A DNA stretch of 35,298 bases from an uncultured Oscillospiraceae bacterium. Lineage in GTDB: Bacteria > Bacillota > Clostridia > Oscillospirales > Oscillospiraceae. The position numbers and the translations under genes were made by a program. The stretch covers positions 1 to 35,298 of the forward strand of contig CAJUCA010000031.1 in NCBI GenBank assembly GCA_910585265.1. Reading direction: 5' to 3'. The notes under the pieces are model-generated. The model made no database searches. It was given only the letters and a program-made list of their open reading frames with translations, and was not told the DNA's origin. This document shows positions 22,955-30,287 of the stretch, one piece after another (position 1 is the stretch's first letter; each line of letters begins with the position of its first letter).

Positions 22955-23554
22955 CTATACTATGCCGAAGCCCTCAAAGGGCCAGACCCGGAACAGGAGC
23001 TTACCCACCACCTGTTCGTCCCCCACGCAGCCCAGGGCCGTGTTCCGGGAGTCCAGCGACACGCTGCGGTGGTCGCCCATGACGAAAATTTTGGATTCCG
23101 GCACCTGGTAGGGCAGCGTGATGTCGCAGTCCCCCAGGGCCTTCTCCACCAGGTACGGCTCGTACAGCTCCACCTCGTTGACGAACACGTTCCCGTGCTC
23201 GTCGATGTCCACCCAGTCCCCCGGCCCGGCAATGACCCGCTTTACCAGGATCTTGTTGTCGTAGTAAAAGGCCACCACGTCCCCGGGCTGGAAGGACAGC
23301 CCCTTGACGCACACCACCACCTGCCCCCCCGTCAGGGTGGGGGCCATGGAGTCGCCGCTGATCTGGAGGACGGGCACCCAGAGGGTGGCCACCAGCACCG
23401 CCGCCGCGGCCACGGTGATCAGGGCGTAGATGGTATTGCGCATGACACGGCGGAACCGGGACCGGTATTTCTCCCGCCCCAGCTCCTTCTCCAGCTGCTC
23501 AATGGTTGGCACCTCTAACGGCTGCCGCTCCTTGCGTTTGTCCTTTTTCTTCAT
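22955..23554 (-). CDS. lepB: Signal peptidase I of the pilus operon (199 aa)
   Basis: Membrane serine protease with a Ser-Lys dyad. A cytoplasmic charged N-terminus (about 1-40) precedes one TM helix (about 42-60). Ser69 is in SGDSMAPTL, Lys105 in KILVKRVIAGPGDWVDI, and box E is MGDHRSVSLDSR. Its place in the pilus operon suggests a dedicated role in processing the pilins, as in Gram-positive pilus loci (inference). Only about 45 nt separate it from the tip adhesin start. Confidence 0.95.
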   Translation of the reverse strand: MKKKDKRKERQPLEVPTIEQLEKELGREKYRSRFRRVMRNTIYALITVAAAAVLVATLWVPVLQISGDSMAPTLTGGQVVVCVKGLSFQPGDVVAFYYDNKILVKRVIAGPGDWVDIDEHGNVFVNEVELYEPYLVEKALGDCDITLPYQVPESKIFVMGDHRSVSLDSRNTALGCVGDEQVVGKLLFRVWPFEGFGIV

Positions 23555-23569
23555 ATGGCCACCGTTTTC

Positions 23570-24031
23570 CTAATCATGCTGCCAGCCAAAGAACAGCGTG
23601 GTCTTTCCGTTTTCCCGCTGCTTGCGCAGGCCGAAGGGCCCCCGGCCCTCGCTCCGGGCGGGCCGCCTGCGCAGCGGCTCCGGTTCCGGCTCCGGCGCGG
23701 GCTGGGGAGGCGGCTCCGGCGCGGGGGGATGCAGCCGGGCCGCGTCGAAGATCCCGTTGAGCTTCAACGCCGCCTCCGCCAGATTGCCCACGTCCACCAC
23801 GCTGGTCTCGTGCTTGGCCCGTTCCGCCTCCAGCGACTCCCGCAGCTCGTGGATCTGGGCGTCCTTGTGGTCCAGGCGGTCCCGCAGGCGTTCATAGCCC
23901 TCCTCCATCTGCTTGAGCTGCTCGTCCGTCTCCTTCAGCATCCGGCCCAGCCGCTCCGCTTCCTTCGCCTGGTCCAGCAGAAGCTGCAGCAGCTCCCGCC
24001 GGCCCAGCTTTTGCAATTCCTTATCCGTCAT
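23570..24031 (-). CDS. Coiled-coil protein, first gene of the pilus operon (153 aa)
   Basis: Start ATG at 24031 with AAGGAG 8 nt upstream; an in-frame ATG about 31 codons earlier lies in non-coding repeat DNA. Residues about 5-95 form a continuous charged coiled coil (KELQKLGRRELLQLLLDQAKEAE...). A Pro/Glu linker (PAPEPPPQPAPEPEPEP) and a basic tail end the protein. No TM segment or enzyme motif is present. Similar short coiled-coil proteins precede signal peptidases in some clostridial pilus loci. Function is unknown; a scaffold or regulatory role is possible. It ends 15 nt before the lepB start. Confidence 0.8.
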   Translation of the reverse strand: MTDKELQKLGRRELLQLLLDQAKEAERLGRMLKETDEQLKQMEEGYERLRDRLDHKDAQIHELRESLEAERAKHETSVVDVGNLAEAALKLNGIFDAARLHPPAPEPPPQPAPEPEPEPLRRRPARSEGRGPFGLRKQRENGKTTLFFGWQHD

Positions 24032-24291
24032 GGCGTGTTCTCCTTCACCCGATAGTCGTCCGCGCCCGCGCCGGCGGGAGGCTCGCGGCATCCGCCCCCC
24101 AAAACCAGGCCACCCCCAGACCAAGCTGCTTGATCAGGGCCAGCCCATACCGGCGGCGGAACAAATGACGGTCACGTCGGACACACGATCACCTGCCCCC
24201 GCAGCGGCGCGGCTGGAGCATCGCCTGGAGCGCGCAGCACCGCTTCCGAAGGAAACACATGGAAGCCGCTACAAAATCATCCAGTTTCAAC

Positions 24292-24365
24292 AAAAAATTC
24301 CGCCTCTTGCCCAAACTATGCCAGGTCAAGCGGCTTGACCAGCCCAGTGAGTACAAGCGGCGGAA
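24292..24365 (-). terminator. Intrinsic terminator fold of leader unit, proximal copy
   Basis: Sense (minus) strand: TTCCGCCGCTTG (24354-24365) pairs with CAAGAGGCGGAA (24298-24309) with one G-A mismatch, enclosing hairpin GGTCAAG/CTTGACC (24324-24340). TTTTTT follows (24292-24297). Confidence 0.75.
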
Positions 24366-24502
24366 CAAATGACGGTCACATCGGACGCACGGTCACCTGC
24401 CCCCGCAATGGTGCGGCTGGAGCATAGCTTGAAGCGGACGGCCCCCCTTCCCCGCCTCCCAGGAAAACAATGGAAGCCACAGCAAAAACATCCAGTTTCG
24501 AC

Positions 24503-24574
24503 AAAAAATTCCGCCTCTTGTCCAAACTATGCGGGTCAAGGGCTTGACCCACCCAGTCAGTACAAGCGGCGGAA
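24503..24574 (-). terminator. Intrinsic terminator fold of leader unit, distal copy
   Basis: Sense (minus) strand: TTCCGCCGCTTGT (24562-24574) pairs with ACAAGAGGCGGAA (24509-24521) with one mismatch, enclosing GGGTCAAG-CC-CTTGACCC (24533-24550). T6 follows (24503-24508). The inner hairpin differs from the proximal copy on both sides (an extra G-C pair), i.e. a compensatory change. Confidence 0.78.
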
Positions 24575-24710
24575 CAAATGACGGTCACAAAGGACACACG
24601 ATCACCTGCCCCCGCAGTGGTGCGGCCGGAGCACAGCTTGGAACGGGCGGCCTCCACTCCTGAGAATCTCGGGCCATGGAAGCAGCCGGCAAAATCCATC
24701 TTATGTAGCA

Positions 24711-25000
24711 AGGAATGGTATTATGAAAGGAGCAAACCGGCGGCCTCCCCCTCTCACGTGCCCATTGTGCCATAAAATTTTCAAAATGCAAGAGATTTTT
24801 CCTGTCCCCGCGAACAAAAAACTTCGGTTTTGGCACTGTTCCTCCGTTTTGTTGGTAAAATGGCAATTATTTGGGTTTTTCCACCACCTGCCCGCAGTAT
24901 TCGGGCCAAAGTCCATAAATTATTTACAGATTCCCGCCCCTGTCAAAGCAGAACGGCATACCGTCCGGGCAGCGGAACGCGCCCCTCCGGGCGGAGCCGC
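24711..25000. other. AT-richer intergenic stretch, possible start of the pilus leader
   Basis: I see no gene here. A weak minus-strand promoter candidate is TTGCAT (24786-24791), 16 bp, CACAAT (24764-24769), which would give a leader of about 730 nt through the tandem repeats. GC content is clearly lower at 24760-24940 than around it. Confidence 0.35.
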
Positions 25001-25042
25001 AAAAGACCTCCCCCGGTTCCAGGGAGCCGGAGGAGGTCTTTT
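25001..25042. terminator. Long stem-loop, bidirectional terminator
   Basis: 20-bp arms (25001-25020 and 25023-25042) with two G-T type mismatches; ends AAAAGACCTCC / GGAGGTCTTTT give U-runs in both directions. It would end leftward transcripts from the FAD/Rieske oxidoreductase gene and insulate the pilus leader. Confidence 0.8.
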
Positions 25043-25048
25043 ATAATT

Positions 25049-25224
25049 GACGCAGTTAAAAAGAAGTGTACACTTCTTTTTAACTTGTGCGGCACGCCAG
25101 TGCCGCACAGGCCGCAAAGCGGCCCTGCGTCAGATTTCATAGTCAGCGCACGGGCTTTGCCTACAGCGGCACAGCCGCTGTTTTGAAAATCGGTAGTATA
25201 CCGATTTTCAAGTGTGCTGACTAT
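25049..25224. repeat. Two adjoining multi-hairpin palindromic units
   Basis: Unit 1 is closed by GACGCAG (25049-25055) and CTGCGTC (25125-25131). It holds a perfect 30-bp palindrome (25055-25084, centre GTGTACAC), TGTGCGGCAC-GCCA-GTGCCGCACA (25086-25109) and GGCCGC-AAA-GCGGCC. Unit 2 is closed by ATAGTCAGCGCAC (25139-25151) and GTGTGCTGACTAT (25212-25224). It holds CAGCGGC-ACA-GCCGCTG and a 13-bp hairpin starting TTGAAAATCGGTA. The right end contains the stop codon of the oxidoreductase gene. Confidence 0.85.
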
Positions 25225-26545
25225 ATTGATGAGGCGCGGGGGGCTGAAGCCCCGGCTTGCCGCTGGACGCGGGGTTGTTCAGCAGGGTGCCGTCCGCCCC
25301 GAAGCGGGAGCCGTGGCAGGGGCAGTCCCAGGACCGCTCCGCCCCGTTCCAGCGCAGGGCGCAGCCCATGTGGGGGCACCGGGGGGCCGTGGGCCGCAGC
25401 AGGTTCAGGACGGCCTCCAGGCCGTTGGCAAGCAGCTGGGGCCGCAGGACGGTCCGGGCCGGGTCAAACAGGGCCGCATAGGGGTTTTCCCTCCCCTGGA
25501 GCAGATCCGCCAGCACCCCGGCGGCGGCCATGGCGGAGGTGTTCCCCCACTTGTTGAAGCCGGTGATCACGTACAGCCCCCGGGTCCGCCCTCCGCAGCG
25601 GCCCGCGTAGGGCACCCCGTCCAGGCTCATGCAGTCCTGGGCGGCCCAGCGGGCGGCGACGCGGGCCTGGGGATAGTGGCGGCGGGCGAAGTCCTCCAGC
25701 GTCCCCCAGCCCCCGGCGGGCTTCCCGGTGCGCCCGCCCCCGCCCCCCAGCAGGAGCAAGCCTCCCCCGTTCCGGAAGGTGAGCCCCCCCTCCGCCTCGT
25801 CCACGTACATACCGTCCAGCTCCGGGGCATTCTCCAGGGCCAGCAGATAGGAGCGGTCCTGGTACAGCTTGAGGAAGTAGCCGCCGTGCTTGTTGAGGAT
25901 AGGGAAGTGGGTGGCGATCACGATCCGCTCCGCCGCAATGGTCCCCCGGCTGGTCCTGGCCCGGCCGGGGGCCAGCTCCAGCACCTTGGTGTCCTCGAAG
26001 ATCCGCAGGGGCCCGGCGATGGCGGCGGCGAACTTCAGGGGGTGAAACCGGGCCTGCCGGGGGAAGCGCACCGCCCCCGCCACGGGGAACGGCAGGGGCG
26101 TCCTATCCACCAGCTGGGCGGCAAAGCCCAGCTGGTCCAGGGCGGACAGCTCCCGCTCCAGCTTTTCCCGGCTGTCCAGGGAGTAGACGTAATTGTCCTC
26201 CTCGGCGAAACCGCAGTCCATCTCCCGGCACAGGGCCCGGTATTCGTCCAGGGCCTCCAGGTTGGCCGTCAGGCAGAGGCGGGCCCTCTCCGCCCCAAAC
26301 CGCCGGAGCAGCTTGTGATAGATCAGGCCGTGCTGGGCGGTGAGCTTGCCGGTCATGCCCTTGGTGGTGCCGCCGCAGATCCGGGACGCCTCCACCAGGG
26401 CGCAGTCCACCCCCGCCCGGGCCAGCTTGTGGGCGCACAGCAGGCCCGCCAGCCCGCCGCCCACGATCAGCACGTCCGTGCGCAGATCCCCCTCCAGTTG
26501 GTTGAACCGGGGCGGCTCCGCCGTCTTTTCCCAGATGGAATCCAT
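25208..26545 (-). CDS. FAD-dependent oxidoreductase (DAO type) with C-terminal Rieske [2Fe-2S] domain (445 aa)
   Basis: The N-terminal FAD-binding motif VLIVGGGLAGLLCAHKLARAG and CALVEA acidic turn are followed by a glycine-oxidase-like fold (MYVDEAEGGLTFRNGGGLLLLGGGG; GLYVITGFNKWGNTSAMAAAG near the second FAD contact). The C-terminal Rieske cluster site is CPHMGC...DCPCHGSRF. I chose the ATG at 26545 (AGGTGATC RBS); the longer frame begins in MITE C DNA. The electron donor and substrate are unknown. The last residues (QYSQHT) and stop are encoded by the right arm of the structured repeat, so the original C-terminus may have been altered. MITE C lies 23 bp upstream of the start. Confidence 0.93.
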   Translation of the reverse strand: MDSIWEKTAEPPRFNQLEGDLRTDVLIVGGGLAGLLCAHKLARAGVDCALVEASRICGGTTKGMTGKLTAQHGLIYHKLLRRFGAERARLCLTANLEALDEYRALCREMDCGFAEEDNYVYSLDSREKLERELSALDQLGFAAQLVDRTPLPFPVAGAVRFPRQARFHPLKFAAAIAGPLRIFEDTKVLELAPGRARTSRGTIAAERIVIATHFPILNKHGGYFLKLYQDRSYLLALENAPELDGMYVDEAEGGLTFRNGGGLLLLGGGGGRTGKPAGGWGTLEDFARRHYPQARVAARWAAQDCMSLDGVPYAGRCGGRTRGLYVITGFNKWGNTSAMAAAGVLADLLQGRENPYAALFDPARTVLRPQLLANGLEAVLNLLRPTAPRCPHMGCALRWNGAERSWDCPCHGSRFGADGTLLNNPASSGKPGLQPPAPHQYSQHT

Positions 26546-26568
26546 TCTGATCACCTCGCTGAAGGTAA

Positions 26569-26728
26569 GAAGCTGTACCAATAGCCGAAGTATTCAGATT
26601 CGCGAGTCAGAATTGCCGGTGGCAAGGCGAAAAATCGCGGGAATACTTTGTGTATTTCAAGATTTTTCAACGCGGCCAGCGGCAATTCTGGCCGTTAAGC
26701 TGGGTGCTGAGGCTATTGGTACAGCTTC
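26569..26728. mobile_element. 160-bp palindromic element (MITE), copy C
   Basis: Ends GAAGCTGTACCAAT / ATTGGTACAGCTTC, TAA duplications at 26566-26568 and 26729-26731, core GAATACTTTGTGTATTTC. It is the reverse complement of copy B with about one base different over 160. It lies between the divergent oxidoreductase and deacetylase genes and may separate the oxidoreductase from its promoter. Confidence 0.92.
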
Positions 26729-26899
26729 TAAGGTGCCCAGAATCGCGGGGCTTATCCACCGGCGGCGGGCAGAAGAAGGCTCGGGGCCGGATCATTGGAT
26801 CATTGGAAAATGAGGTTGACTTTTCAGATAGGCTGTGAGAAGATAAACTGGAAGATTTTTCGAATGGCAAACACAACTTGGAGAGAGGTGCTCACGGCT

Positions 26900-28414
26900 A
26901 TGAAACGAAAGATTCTGCTTTTGACCCTGGCGTTGGCCGCCGCCCTGCTTCTCGCCCCCCGGGCGATGGCGGCGGAGGGCGGCGCGGGGCAGCCTTCCGG
27001 CCCGGATTGGACGGACTTCTCAGAGGATAACCCCGCGGCGGAGCCGGAGGACAGCCAGGACAGCCCCGACCCAGAGGAGCCGGAGGCACCCCCCGAGGAC
27101 ACGCCCGCGCCAGAACCGGAGCCGGAGCCAGAGCCGGAACCGGAGGACCCCATGCTGACCGCCGACCAGTGGGCCAGGGACGGCATCGCCTCCGCCATCG
27201 GCAAGGGCTTTGTTCCGGCGGATCTGCAAAATCACTACAGGAACGTCATCACCCGGCAGGAGTTCTGCCGCATGGCGGTGTCGTGGCTGGAGTATGCCAT
27301 GGGCAGCGGGATAGACGACATACTCGCCCAGCGCGGCGTGAGCCGTGACCCCAACGCCTTCCGGGACACCGACGACCCGGATATTCTCGCGGCCTTCGCC
27401 CTGGGCATAACCGACGGCACCGTTTCGCCCACGGCCACGGAGCCGGGGACCTTTACCCCCGACGGCCTCTTTACCCGCCAGGAGGCGGCCACCATGCTCT
27501 ACCGGGTCTGTCTGGTCTATGGTGCCCAGGCCGGAAGCCTGCCCGGTTCGGACTGGACGGACCTGTGGCAGGTGGCGGACTGGGCCAGGGAGGGCGTGAA
27601 CTTCTGCGGAGCCTACGGCCTGATGAAGGGCGTGAGCGGCAGCACCCCCGTGTTCTCCCCCTCGGGCGTCTACACCCGGCAGGAGAGCATCCTCGTGTTC
27701 GACCGGACGGGGCCGGAGGTGCTGACGCCGCTGGATCTGCGTTCAGTCTCCGACCCGTCCATGGCGGGCAGGAGGATCCCCATTCTGATGTATCACGCCA
27801 TCGCGGACGTACCCACCACCTCCCTCACCAGCCTGTTCGTGCGCCCCTCCGAGCTGGAGGCCCAGCTGAAATACCTCTCCGACAACGGCTATCAGACCAT
27901 TACCTTTGAGGATCTGGACCGTATCAGCGCGTTTTCAAAGCCCATCCTGCTGACCTTTGACGATGGCTACAGGGACAACTATGAGATCCTGTTCCCCCTG
28001 CTGAAGAAATACGGGCTGAAGGCCACCATTTTTGTCATAACCGACACCCGCTGGAGCAAAAACTTCCTGTCGGAGGCGAATATCACCGAGATGTCCCGCT
28101 CGGGGCTTGTATCCATTCAGAGCCACACCAAAGGCCACCCCGCCCTGACCGCCCTGGGCAGAGCCGCGCTGGCGGCGGAGATGGCCGAGTCCAAAGCGGT
28201 GATCACCCAGCTCACCGGCAAGGCCCCCGTGGCTCTGTGCTACCCCGGCGGCGGCGTCAACGCCACCGTCAAGGCGGTTACGGGCGAGCATTACCGTTAC
28301 GGCGTGCTGAATACCGGCGGGCAGTTTACCTGCGGAGAGGATCTGCTGATGATGAAGCGCGTGCGGATCAACCGCGGTCTGAGTGTTGACAGGTTTGCTT
28401 CGCTGATCAAGTGA
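26900..28414 (+). CDS. Secreted polysaccharide deacetylase (CE4/NodB) with SLH-like N-terminal repeats (504 aa)
   Basis: Signal peptide MKRKILLLTLALAAALLLAPRAMAAEG; a Glu/Pro-rich linker (EPEPEPEPEPEDP); about two SLH-like segments (RNVITRQEFCRMAVSWLEYAMG; TFTPDGLFTRQEAATMLYRV; VFSPSGVYTRQESILVF). The NodB deacetylase domain has IPILMYHAI, LLTFDDGYRDNY (catalytic Asp pair), SHTKGH (metal-binding HxxxH) and LCYPGGGVN. It probably binds wall polymer through SLH and deacetylates peptidoglycan or another amino-sugar polymer outside the cell. I chose the ATG at 26900 for the signal peptide; GAGAGG lies about 11 nt upstream. The 170 bp before it hold no other gene. Confidence 0.93.
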   Translation: MKRKILLLTLALAAALLLAPRAMAAEGGAGQPSGPDWTDFSEDNPAAEPEDSQDSPDPEEPEAPPEDTPAPEPEPEPEPEPEDPMLTADQWARDGIASAIGKGFVPADLQNHYRNVITRQEFCRMAVSWLEYAMGSGIDDILAQRGVSRDPNAFRDTDDPDILAAFALGITDGTVSPTATEPGTFTPDGLFTRQEAATMLYRVCLVYGAQAGSLPGSDWTDLWQVADWAREGVNFCGAYGLMKGVSGSTPVFSPSGVYTRQESILVFDRTGPEVLTPLDLRSVSDPSMAGRRIPILMYHAIADVPTTSLTSLFVRPSELEAQLKYLSDNGYQTITFEDLDRISAFSKPILLTFDDGYRDNYEILFPLLKKYGLKATIFVITDTRWSKNFLSEANITEMSRSGLVSIQSHTKGHPALTALGRAALAAEMAESKAVITQLTGKAPVALCYPGGGVNATVKAVTGEHYRYGVLNTGGQFTCGEDLLMMKRVRINRGLSVDRFASLIK

Positions 28415-28540
28415 GCTGTCGAAGGGTAGCGAAAACAGGCGGGGGATATATCCGCGTGTCCCGCTTGGGAGGGGCTATACATTTTTTCAGTGGTCCCTTT
28501 TGTGGTAGGGGGTAAAGCTCAATAGCGTGTGTGGAATAGA

Positions 28541-28577
28541 AAAATCCGCCTGAAACCAACGGTTTCAGGCGGATTTT
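28541..28577. terminator. Bidirectional terminator between deacetylase and tRNA-Val
   Basis: Perfect 17-bp arms (AAAATCCGCCTGAAACC, 28541-28557; reverse complement 28561-28577) around AAC, with T-runs in both directions. It sits at the 3' end of tRNA-Val. The 126 bp from the deacetylase stop to here show nothing else. Confidence 0.92.
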
Positions 28578-28654
28578 TGGTGGACGATACAAGACTCGAA
28601 CTTGTGACCTCCCGCACGTCAAGCGGATGCTCATACCAACTGAGCTAATCGTCC
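28578..28654 (-). tRNA. tRNA-Val (anticodon GAC)
   Basis: Acceptor GGACGAT / ATCGTCC with encoded ACCA, D-arm GCTCAGTTGGTATGAGC, anticodon stem TCCGC/GCGGG with loop TTGACGT (GAC), T-arm ACAAG-TTCGAGT-CTTGT. 77 nt including CCA. Confidence 0.96.
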
Positions 28655-28696
28655 AGCTATGAAGTTTTCTCCTCCGGCTCAGCCGGAACACATCAC

Positions 28697-28725
28697 ATTA
28701 TAACCGCCCCGCCGCCCCTTGTCAA
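28697..28725 (-). promoter_or_regulatory. Consensus promoter for tRNA-Val
   Basis: Minus strand TTGACA (28720-28725), 17-bp spacer, TATAAT (28697-28702): perfect SigA boxes, 42 bp before the tRNA. Confidence 0.93.
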
Positions 28726-28785
28726 GGCTTTTTTCTTCCCCACCCGGAATCTCCCGGAAATTTCCGGAAATTTTCCCCGCCCCCC

Positions 28786-28814
28786 TTGACAAACCGCCCC
28801 CGCCTGCGTATAAT
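28786..28814 (+). promoter_or_regulatory. Consensus promoter for the Trp T-box operon
   Basis: TTGACA (28786-28791), 17-bp spacer, TATAAT (28809-28814). It diverges from the tRNA-Val promoter 60 bp away. Confidence 0.93.
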
Positions 28815-28821
28815 ACACCGT

Positions 28822-29106
28822 AACAACCAAACAGCACAAACCAGTGACGGAGAGAAGTACCCGGCACAGCAAGCCTTTTCAGAGAGCCCCCGATGGTGGA
28901 AACGGGGCGGCGGGCGGCCGGCGAATGGACTCCGGAGGGCGGACCGAACGGCGCACGCGCCAAGTAGGGACCGACGGGATTCCCACCCGTTATCCATCGG
29001 GGCGCGTATGATGGTACGCGTAAGCGAGCGGGCGTTTTTAACGTCAATTTGGGTGGTATCGCAGAAGCAGCGGCTTTTGTCCCATGTGTGGGACAAAGGC
29101 TTTTTT
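28822..29106 (+). promoter_or_regulatory. T-box riboswitch, tryptophan (TGG specifier)
   Basis: Stem I base CGGAG (28848-28852) pairs with CTCCG (28930-28934). The specifier TGG (28926-28928) lies one base before the closing strand, in GCGAATGGAC. AGAGAAGTA follows the 5' strand as in other T-boxes. The T-box is GGGTGGTATCGCAG (29051-29064); the ACCGC core is changed to ATCGC. The terminator stem (about 29073-29100) with T6 (29101-29106) follows. The TrpX-like transporter downstream supports tryptophan as the amino acid sensed. Confidence 0.9.
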
Positions 29107-29182
29107 GTTTGCCTTTTCCTCCCCGGAGCCTGGCAATTCCGGGTCATCTGCCGCCCAAAATCATCATTTGGAGGAAAATATC

Positions 29183-30244
29183 ATGAAAAAGCGCAGCATC
29201 GTTCAGAAGCTCTTCGCCATCGCCGCGGCGGCCCTGTCCCTCTCCCTGTCCGCCTGCAACGGCAACTCCGTCTCCAGCTCCGATGGCCCCGGCGTCACCC
29301 CGGGCGGCTCCCAGGAATCCTCCCAGCCCAACGGGGGCAAGACCTACAAGGTAGCCATCATCAAGCAGATGGACCACGCCTCCCTGGACGAGATCGCCCA
29401 GGCCGTGGAACAGCGGCTGGACGAGATCGCCGCCCAGAACGGCGTCGCCATCCAGCATGAGACCACCTCCGGCCAGAACGACCAGGGCACCCTGAAGCAG
29501 CTGGCCGACCAGGCCATCGCCGACGGCGCGGATGTGATCATCCCCATCGCCACCACCGCCGCCAAGATCGCCGCCCTGTCCGCCGGGGAGACGAAAACCC
29601 CCGTGGTGTTCGCCGCCGTGTCCTACCCCGCCGAGGAGAGCGTGGCCCTCACCGGCCTGGACTACGTCACCGGCACCAGCGACGCGCTGAACACCAAATT
29701 CATCATCGACCTGATGCTGGCCCAGAACCCGGAACTCTCCAAGGTCGGCCTGCTCTACTGCCTGTCCGAGGACAACTCCGCCACCCCCATCGCCGAGGCC
29801 AAGGAGTATCTGGACAGCAAGTCCATCCCCTACTCCGTCCAGACCGCCAACAGCAACGACGAGGTGGTGGCGGCGGTCTCCGCCCTCATCGCGGAGGGCG
29901 TGGACGCGGTGTTCACCCCCACCGACAACGTGATCCAGTCCGCCGAGCTGGCCATCTACGAGACGCTGATTGAGGCGGGCGTCCCCCACTACGGCGGGGC
30001 GGACTCCTTCGCCCGGAACGGCGCGTTCGCGGGCTGCGGCGTGAACTACACCCTGCTGGGCGGGCAGACCGCCGACCTGGCCTACGACGTGCTCACCAAG
30101 GGCATGGACGGCATGGAGGACTACTACCTGCTGGAGGGCGGCATCATCACCGTCAACACCGAGACCGCCGCCGCCCTGAACATTGACTACACCGTGTTCC
30201 AGGACATGGGCACCGTGGCGGAGGTCCAGACCACCGAGGACTGA
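29183..30244 (+). CDS. trpX: ABC transporter substrate-binding lipoprotein, TrpX type (353 aa)
   Basis: Lipobox LSLSAC (Cys25) and a Ser/Gly-rich tether precede a periplasmic-binding fold: TYKVAIIKQMDHASLDEIAQAVEQRL, then DVIIPIATTAAKIAA, LDYVTGTSD, KVGLLYCLSEDNS, VDAVFTPTDN. This is the COG2984-type family whose operons with matching permease and ATPase are called TrpXYZ and are often T-box(Trp) regulated. GGAGG lies 7 nt before the ATG at 29183. The tryptophan assignment rests on the T-box specifier. First structural gene of the operon. Confidence 0.92.
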   Translation: MKKRSIVQKLFAIAAAALSLSLSACNGNSVSSSDGPGVTPGGSQESSQPNGGKTYKVAIIKQMDHASLDEIAQAVEQRLDEIAAQNGVAIQHETTSGQNDQGTLKQLADQAIADGADVIIPIATTAAKIAALSAGETKTPVVFAAVSYPAEESVALTGLDYVTGTSDALNTKFIIDLMLAQNPELSKVGLLYCLSEDNSATPIAEAKEYLDSKSIPYSVQTANSNDEVVAAVSALIAEGVDAVFTPTDNVIQSAELAIYETLIEAGVPHYGGADSFARNGAFAGCGVNYTLLGGQTADLAYDVLTKGMDGMEDYYLLEGGIITVNTETAAALNIDYTVFQDMGTVAEVQTTED

Positions 30245-30287
30245 GCACCCCGCTCTGTTTTCCCACGGAAGCAACAGGAGGATTCCC

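Larger units (their letters stand above)
24090..24710 (-). promoter_or_regulatory. Tandem array of about 205-bp leader repeats upstream of the pilus operon
   Basis: On the plus strand GGAACAAATGACGGTCAC begins at 24158, 24362 and 24571 (spacing 204 and 209). Each unit also has CACCTGCCCCCGCAG plus a GTGCGGC/GAGCA block. On the pilus sense strand each unit reads: a variable part, a short hairpin CCGCA-N4-TGCGG (in unit 24158 CCGC/GCGG with G-T pairing), GGGGGCAGGTGA, a GTGACCGTC block, then a terminator-like fold. Two terminator folds have T6 runs; the unit nearest the operon keeps the inner hairpin but has lost the T-run. No protein is credible in this 1.1-kb gap. Confidence 0.8.

Noticed and set aside
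24090..24710. CRISPR array
   Set aside because: Units are about 205 bp and mostly conserved throughout; no short repeats with unique spacers and no cas genes.
24723..25046. 107-aa plus-strand ORF in the pilus upstream region
   Set aside because: No RBS, runs through a terminator stem, no domain.
26650..26838. ORFs starting MYFKIFQRGQRQFW within MITE copies B and C
   Set aside because: They are read through palindromic element DNA, occur identically in both copies and have no RBS.
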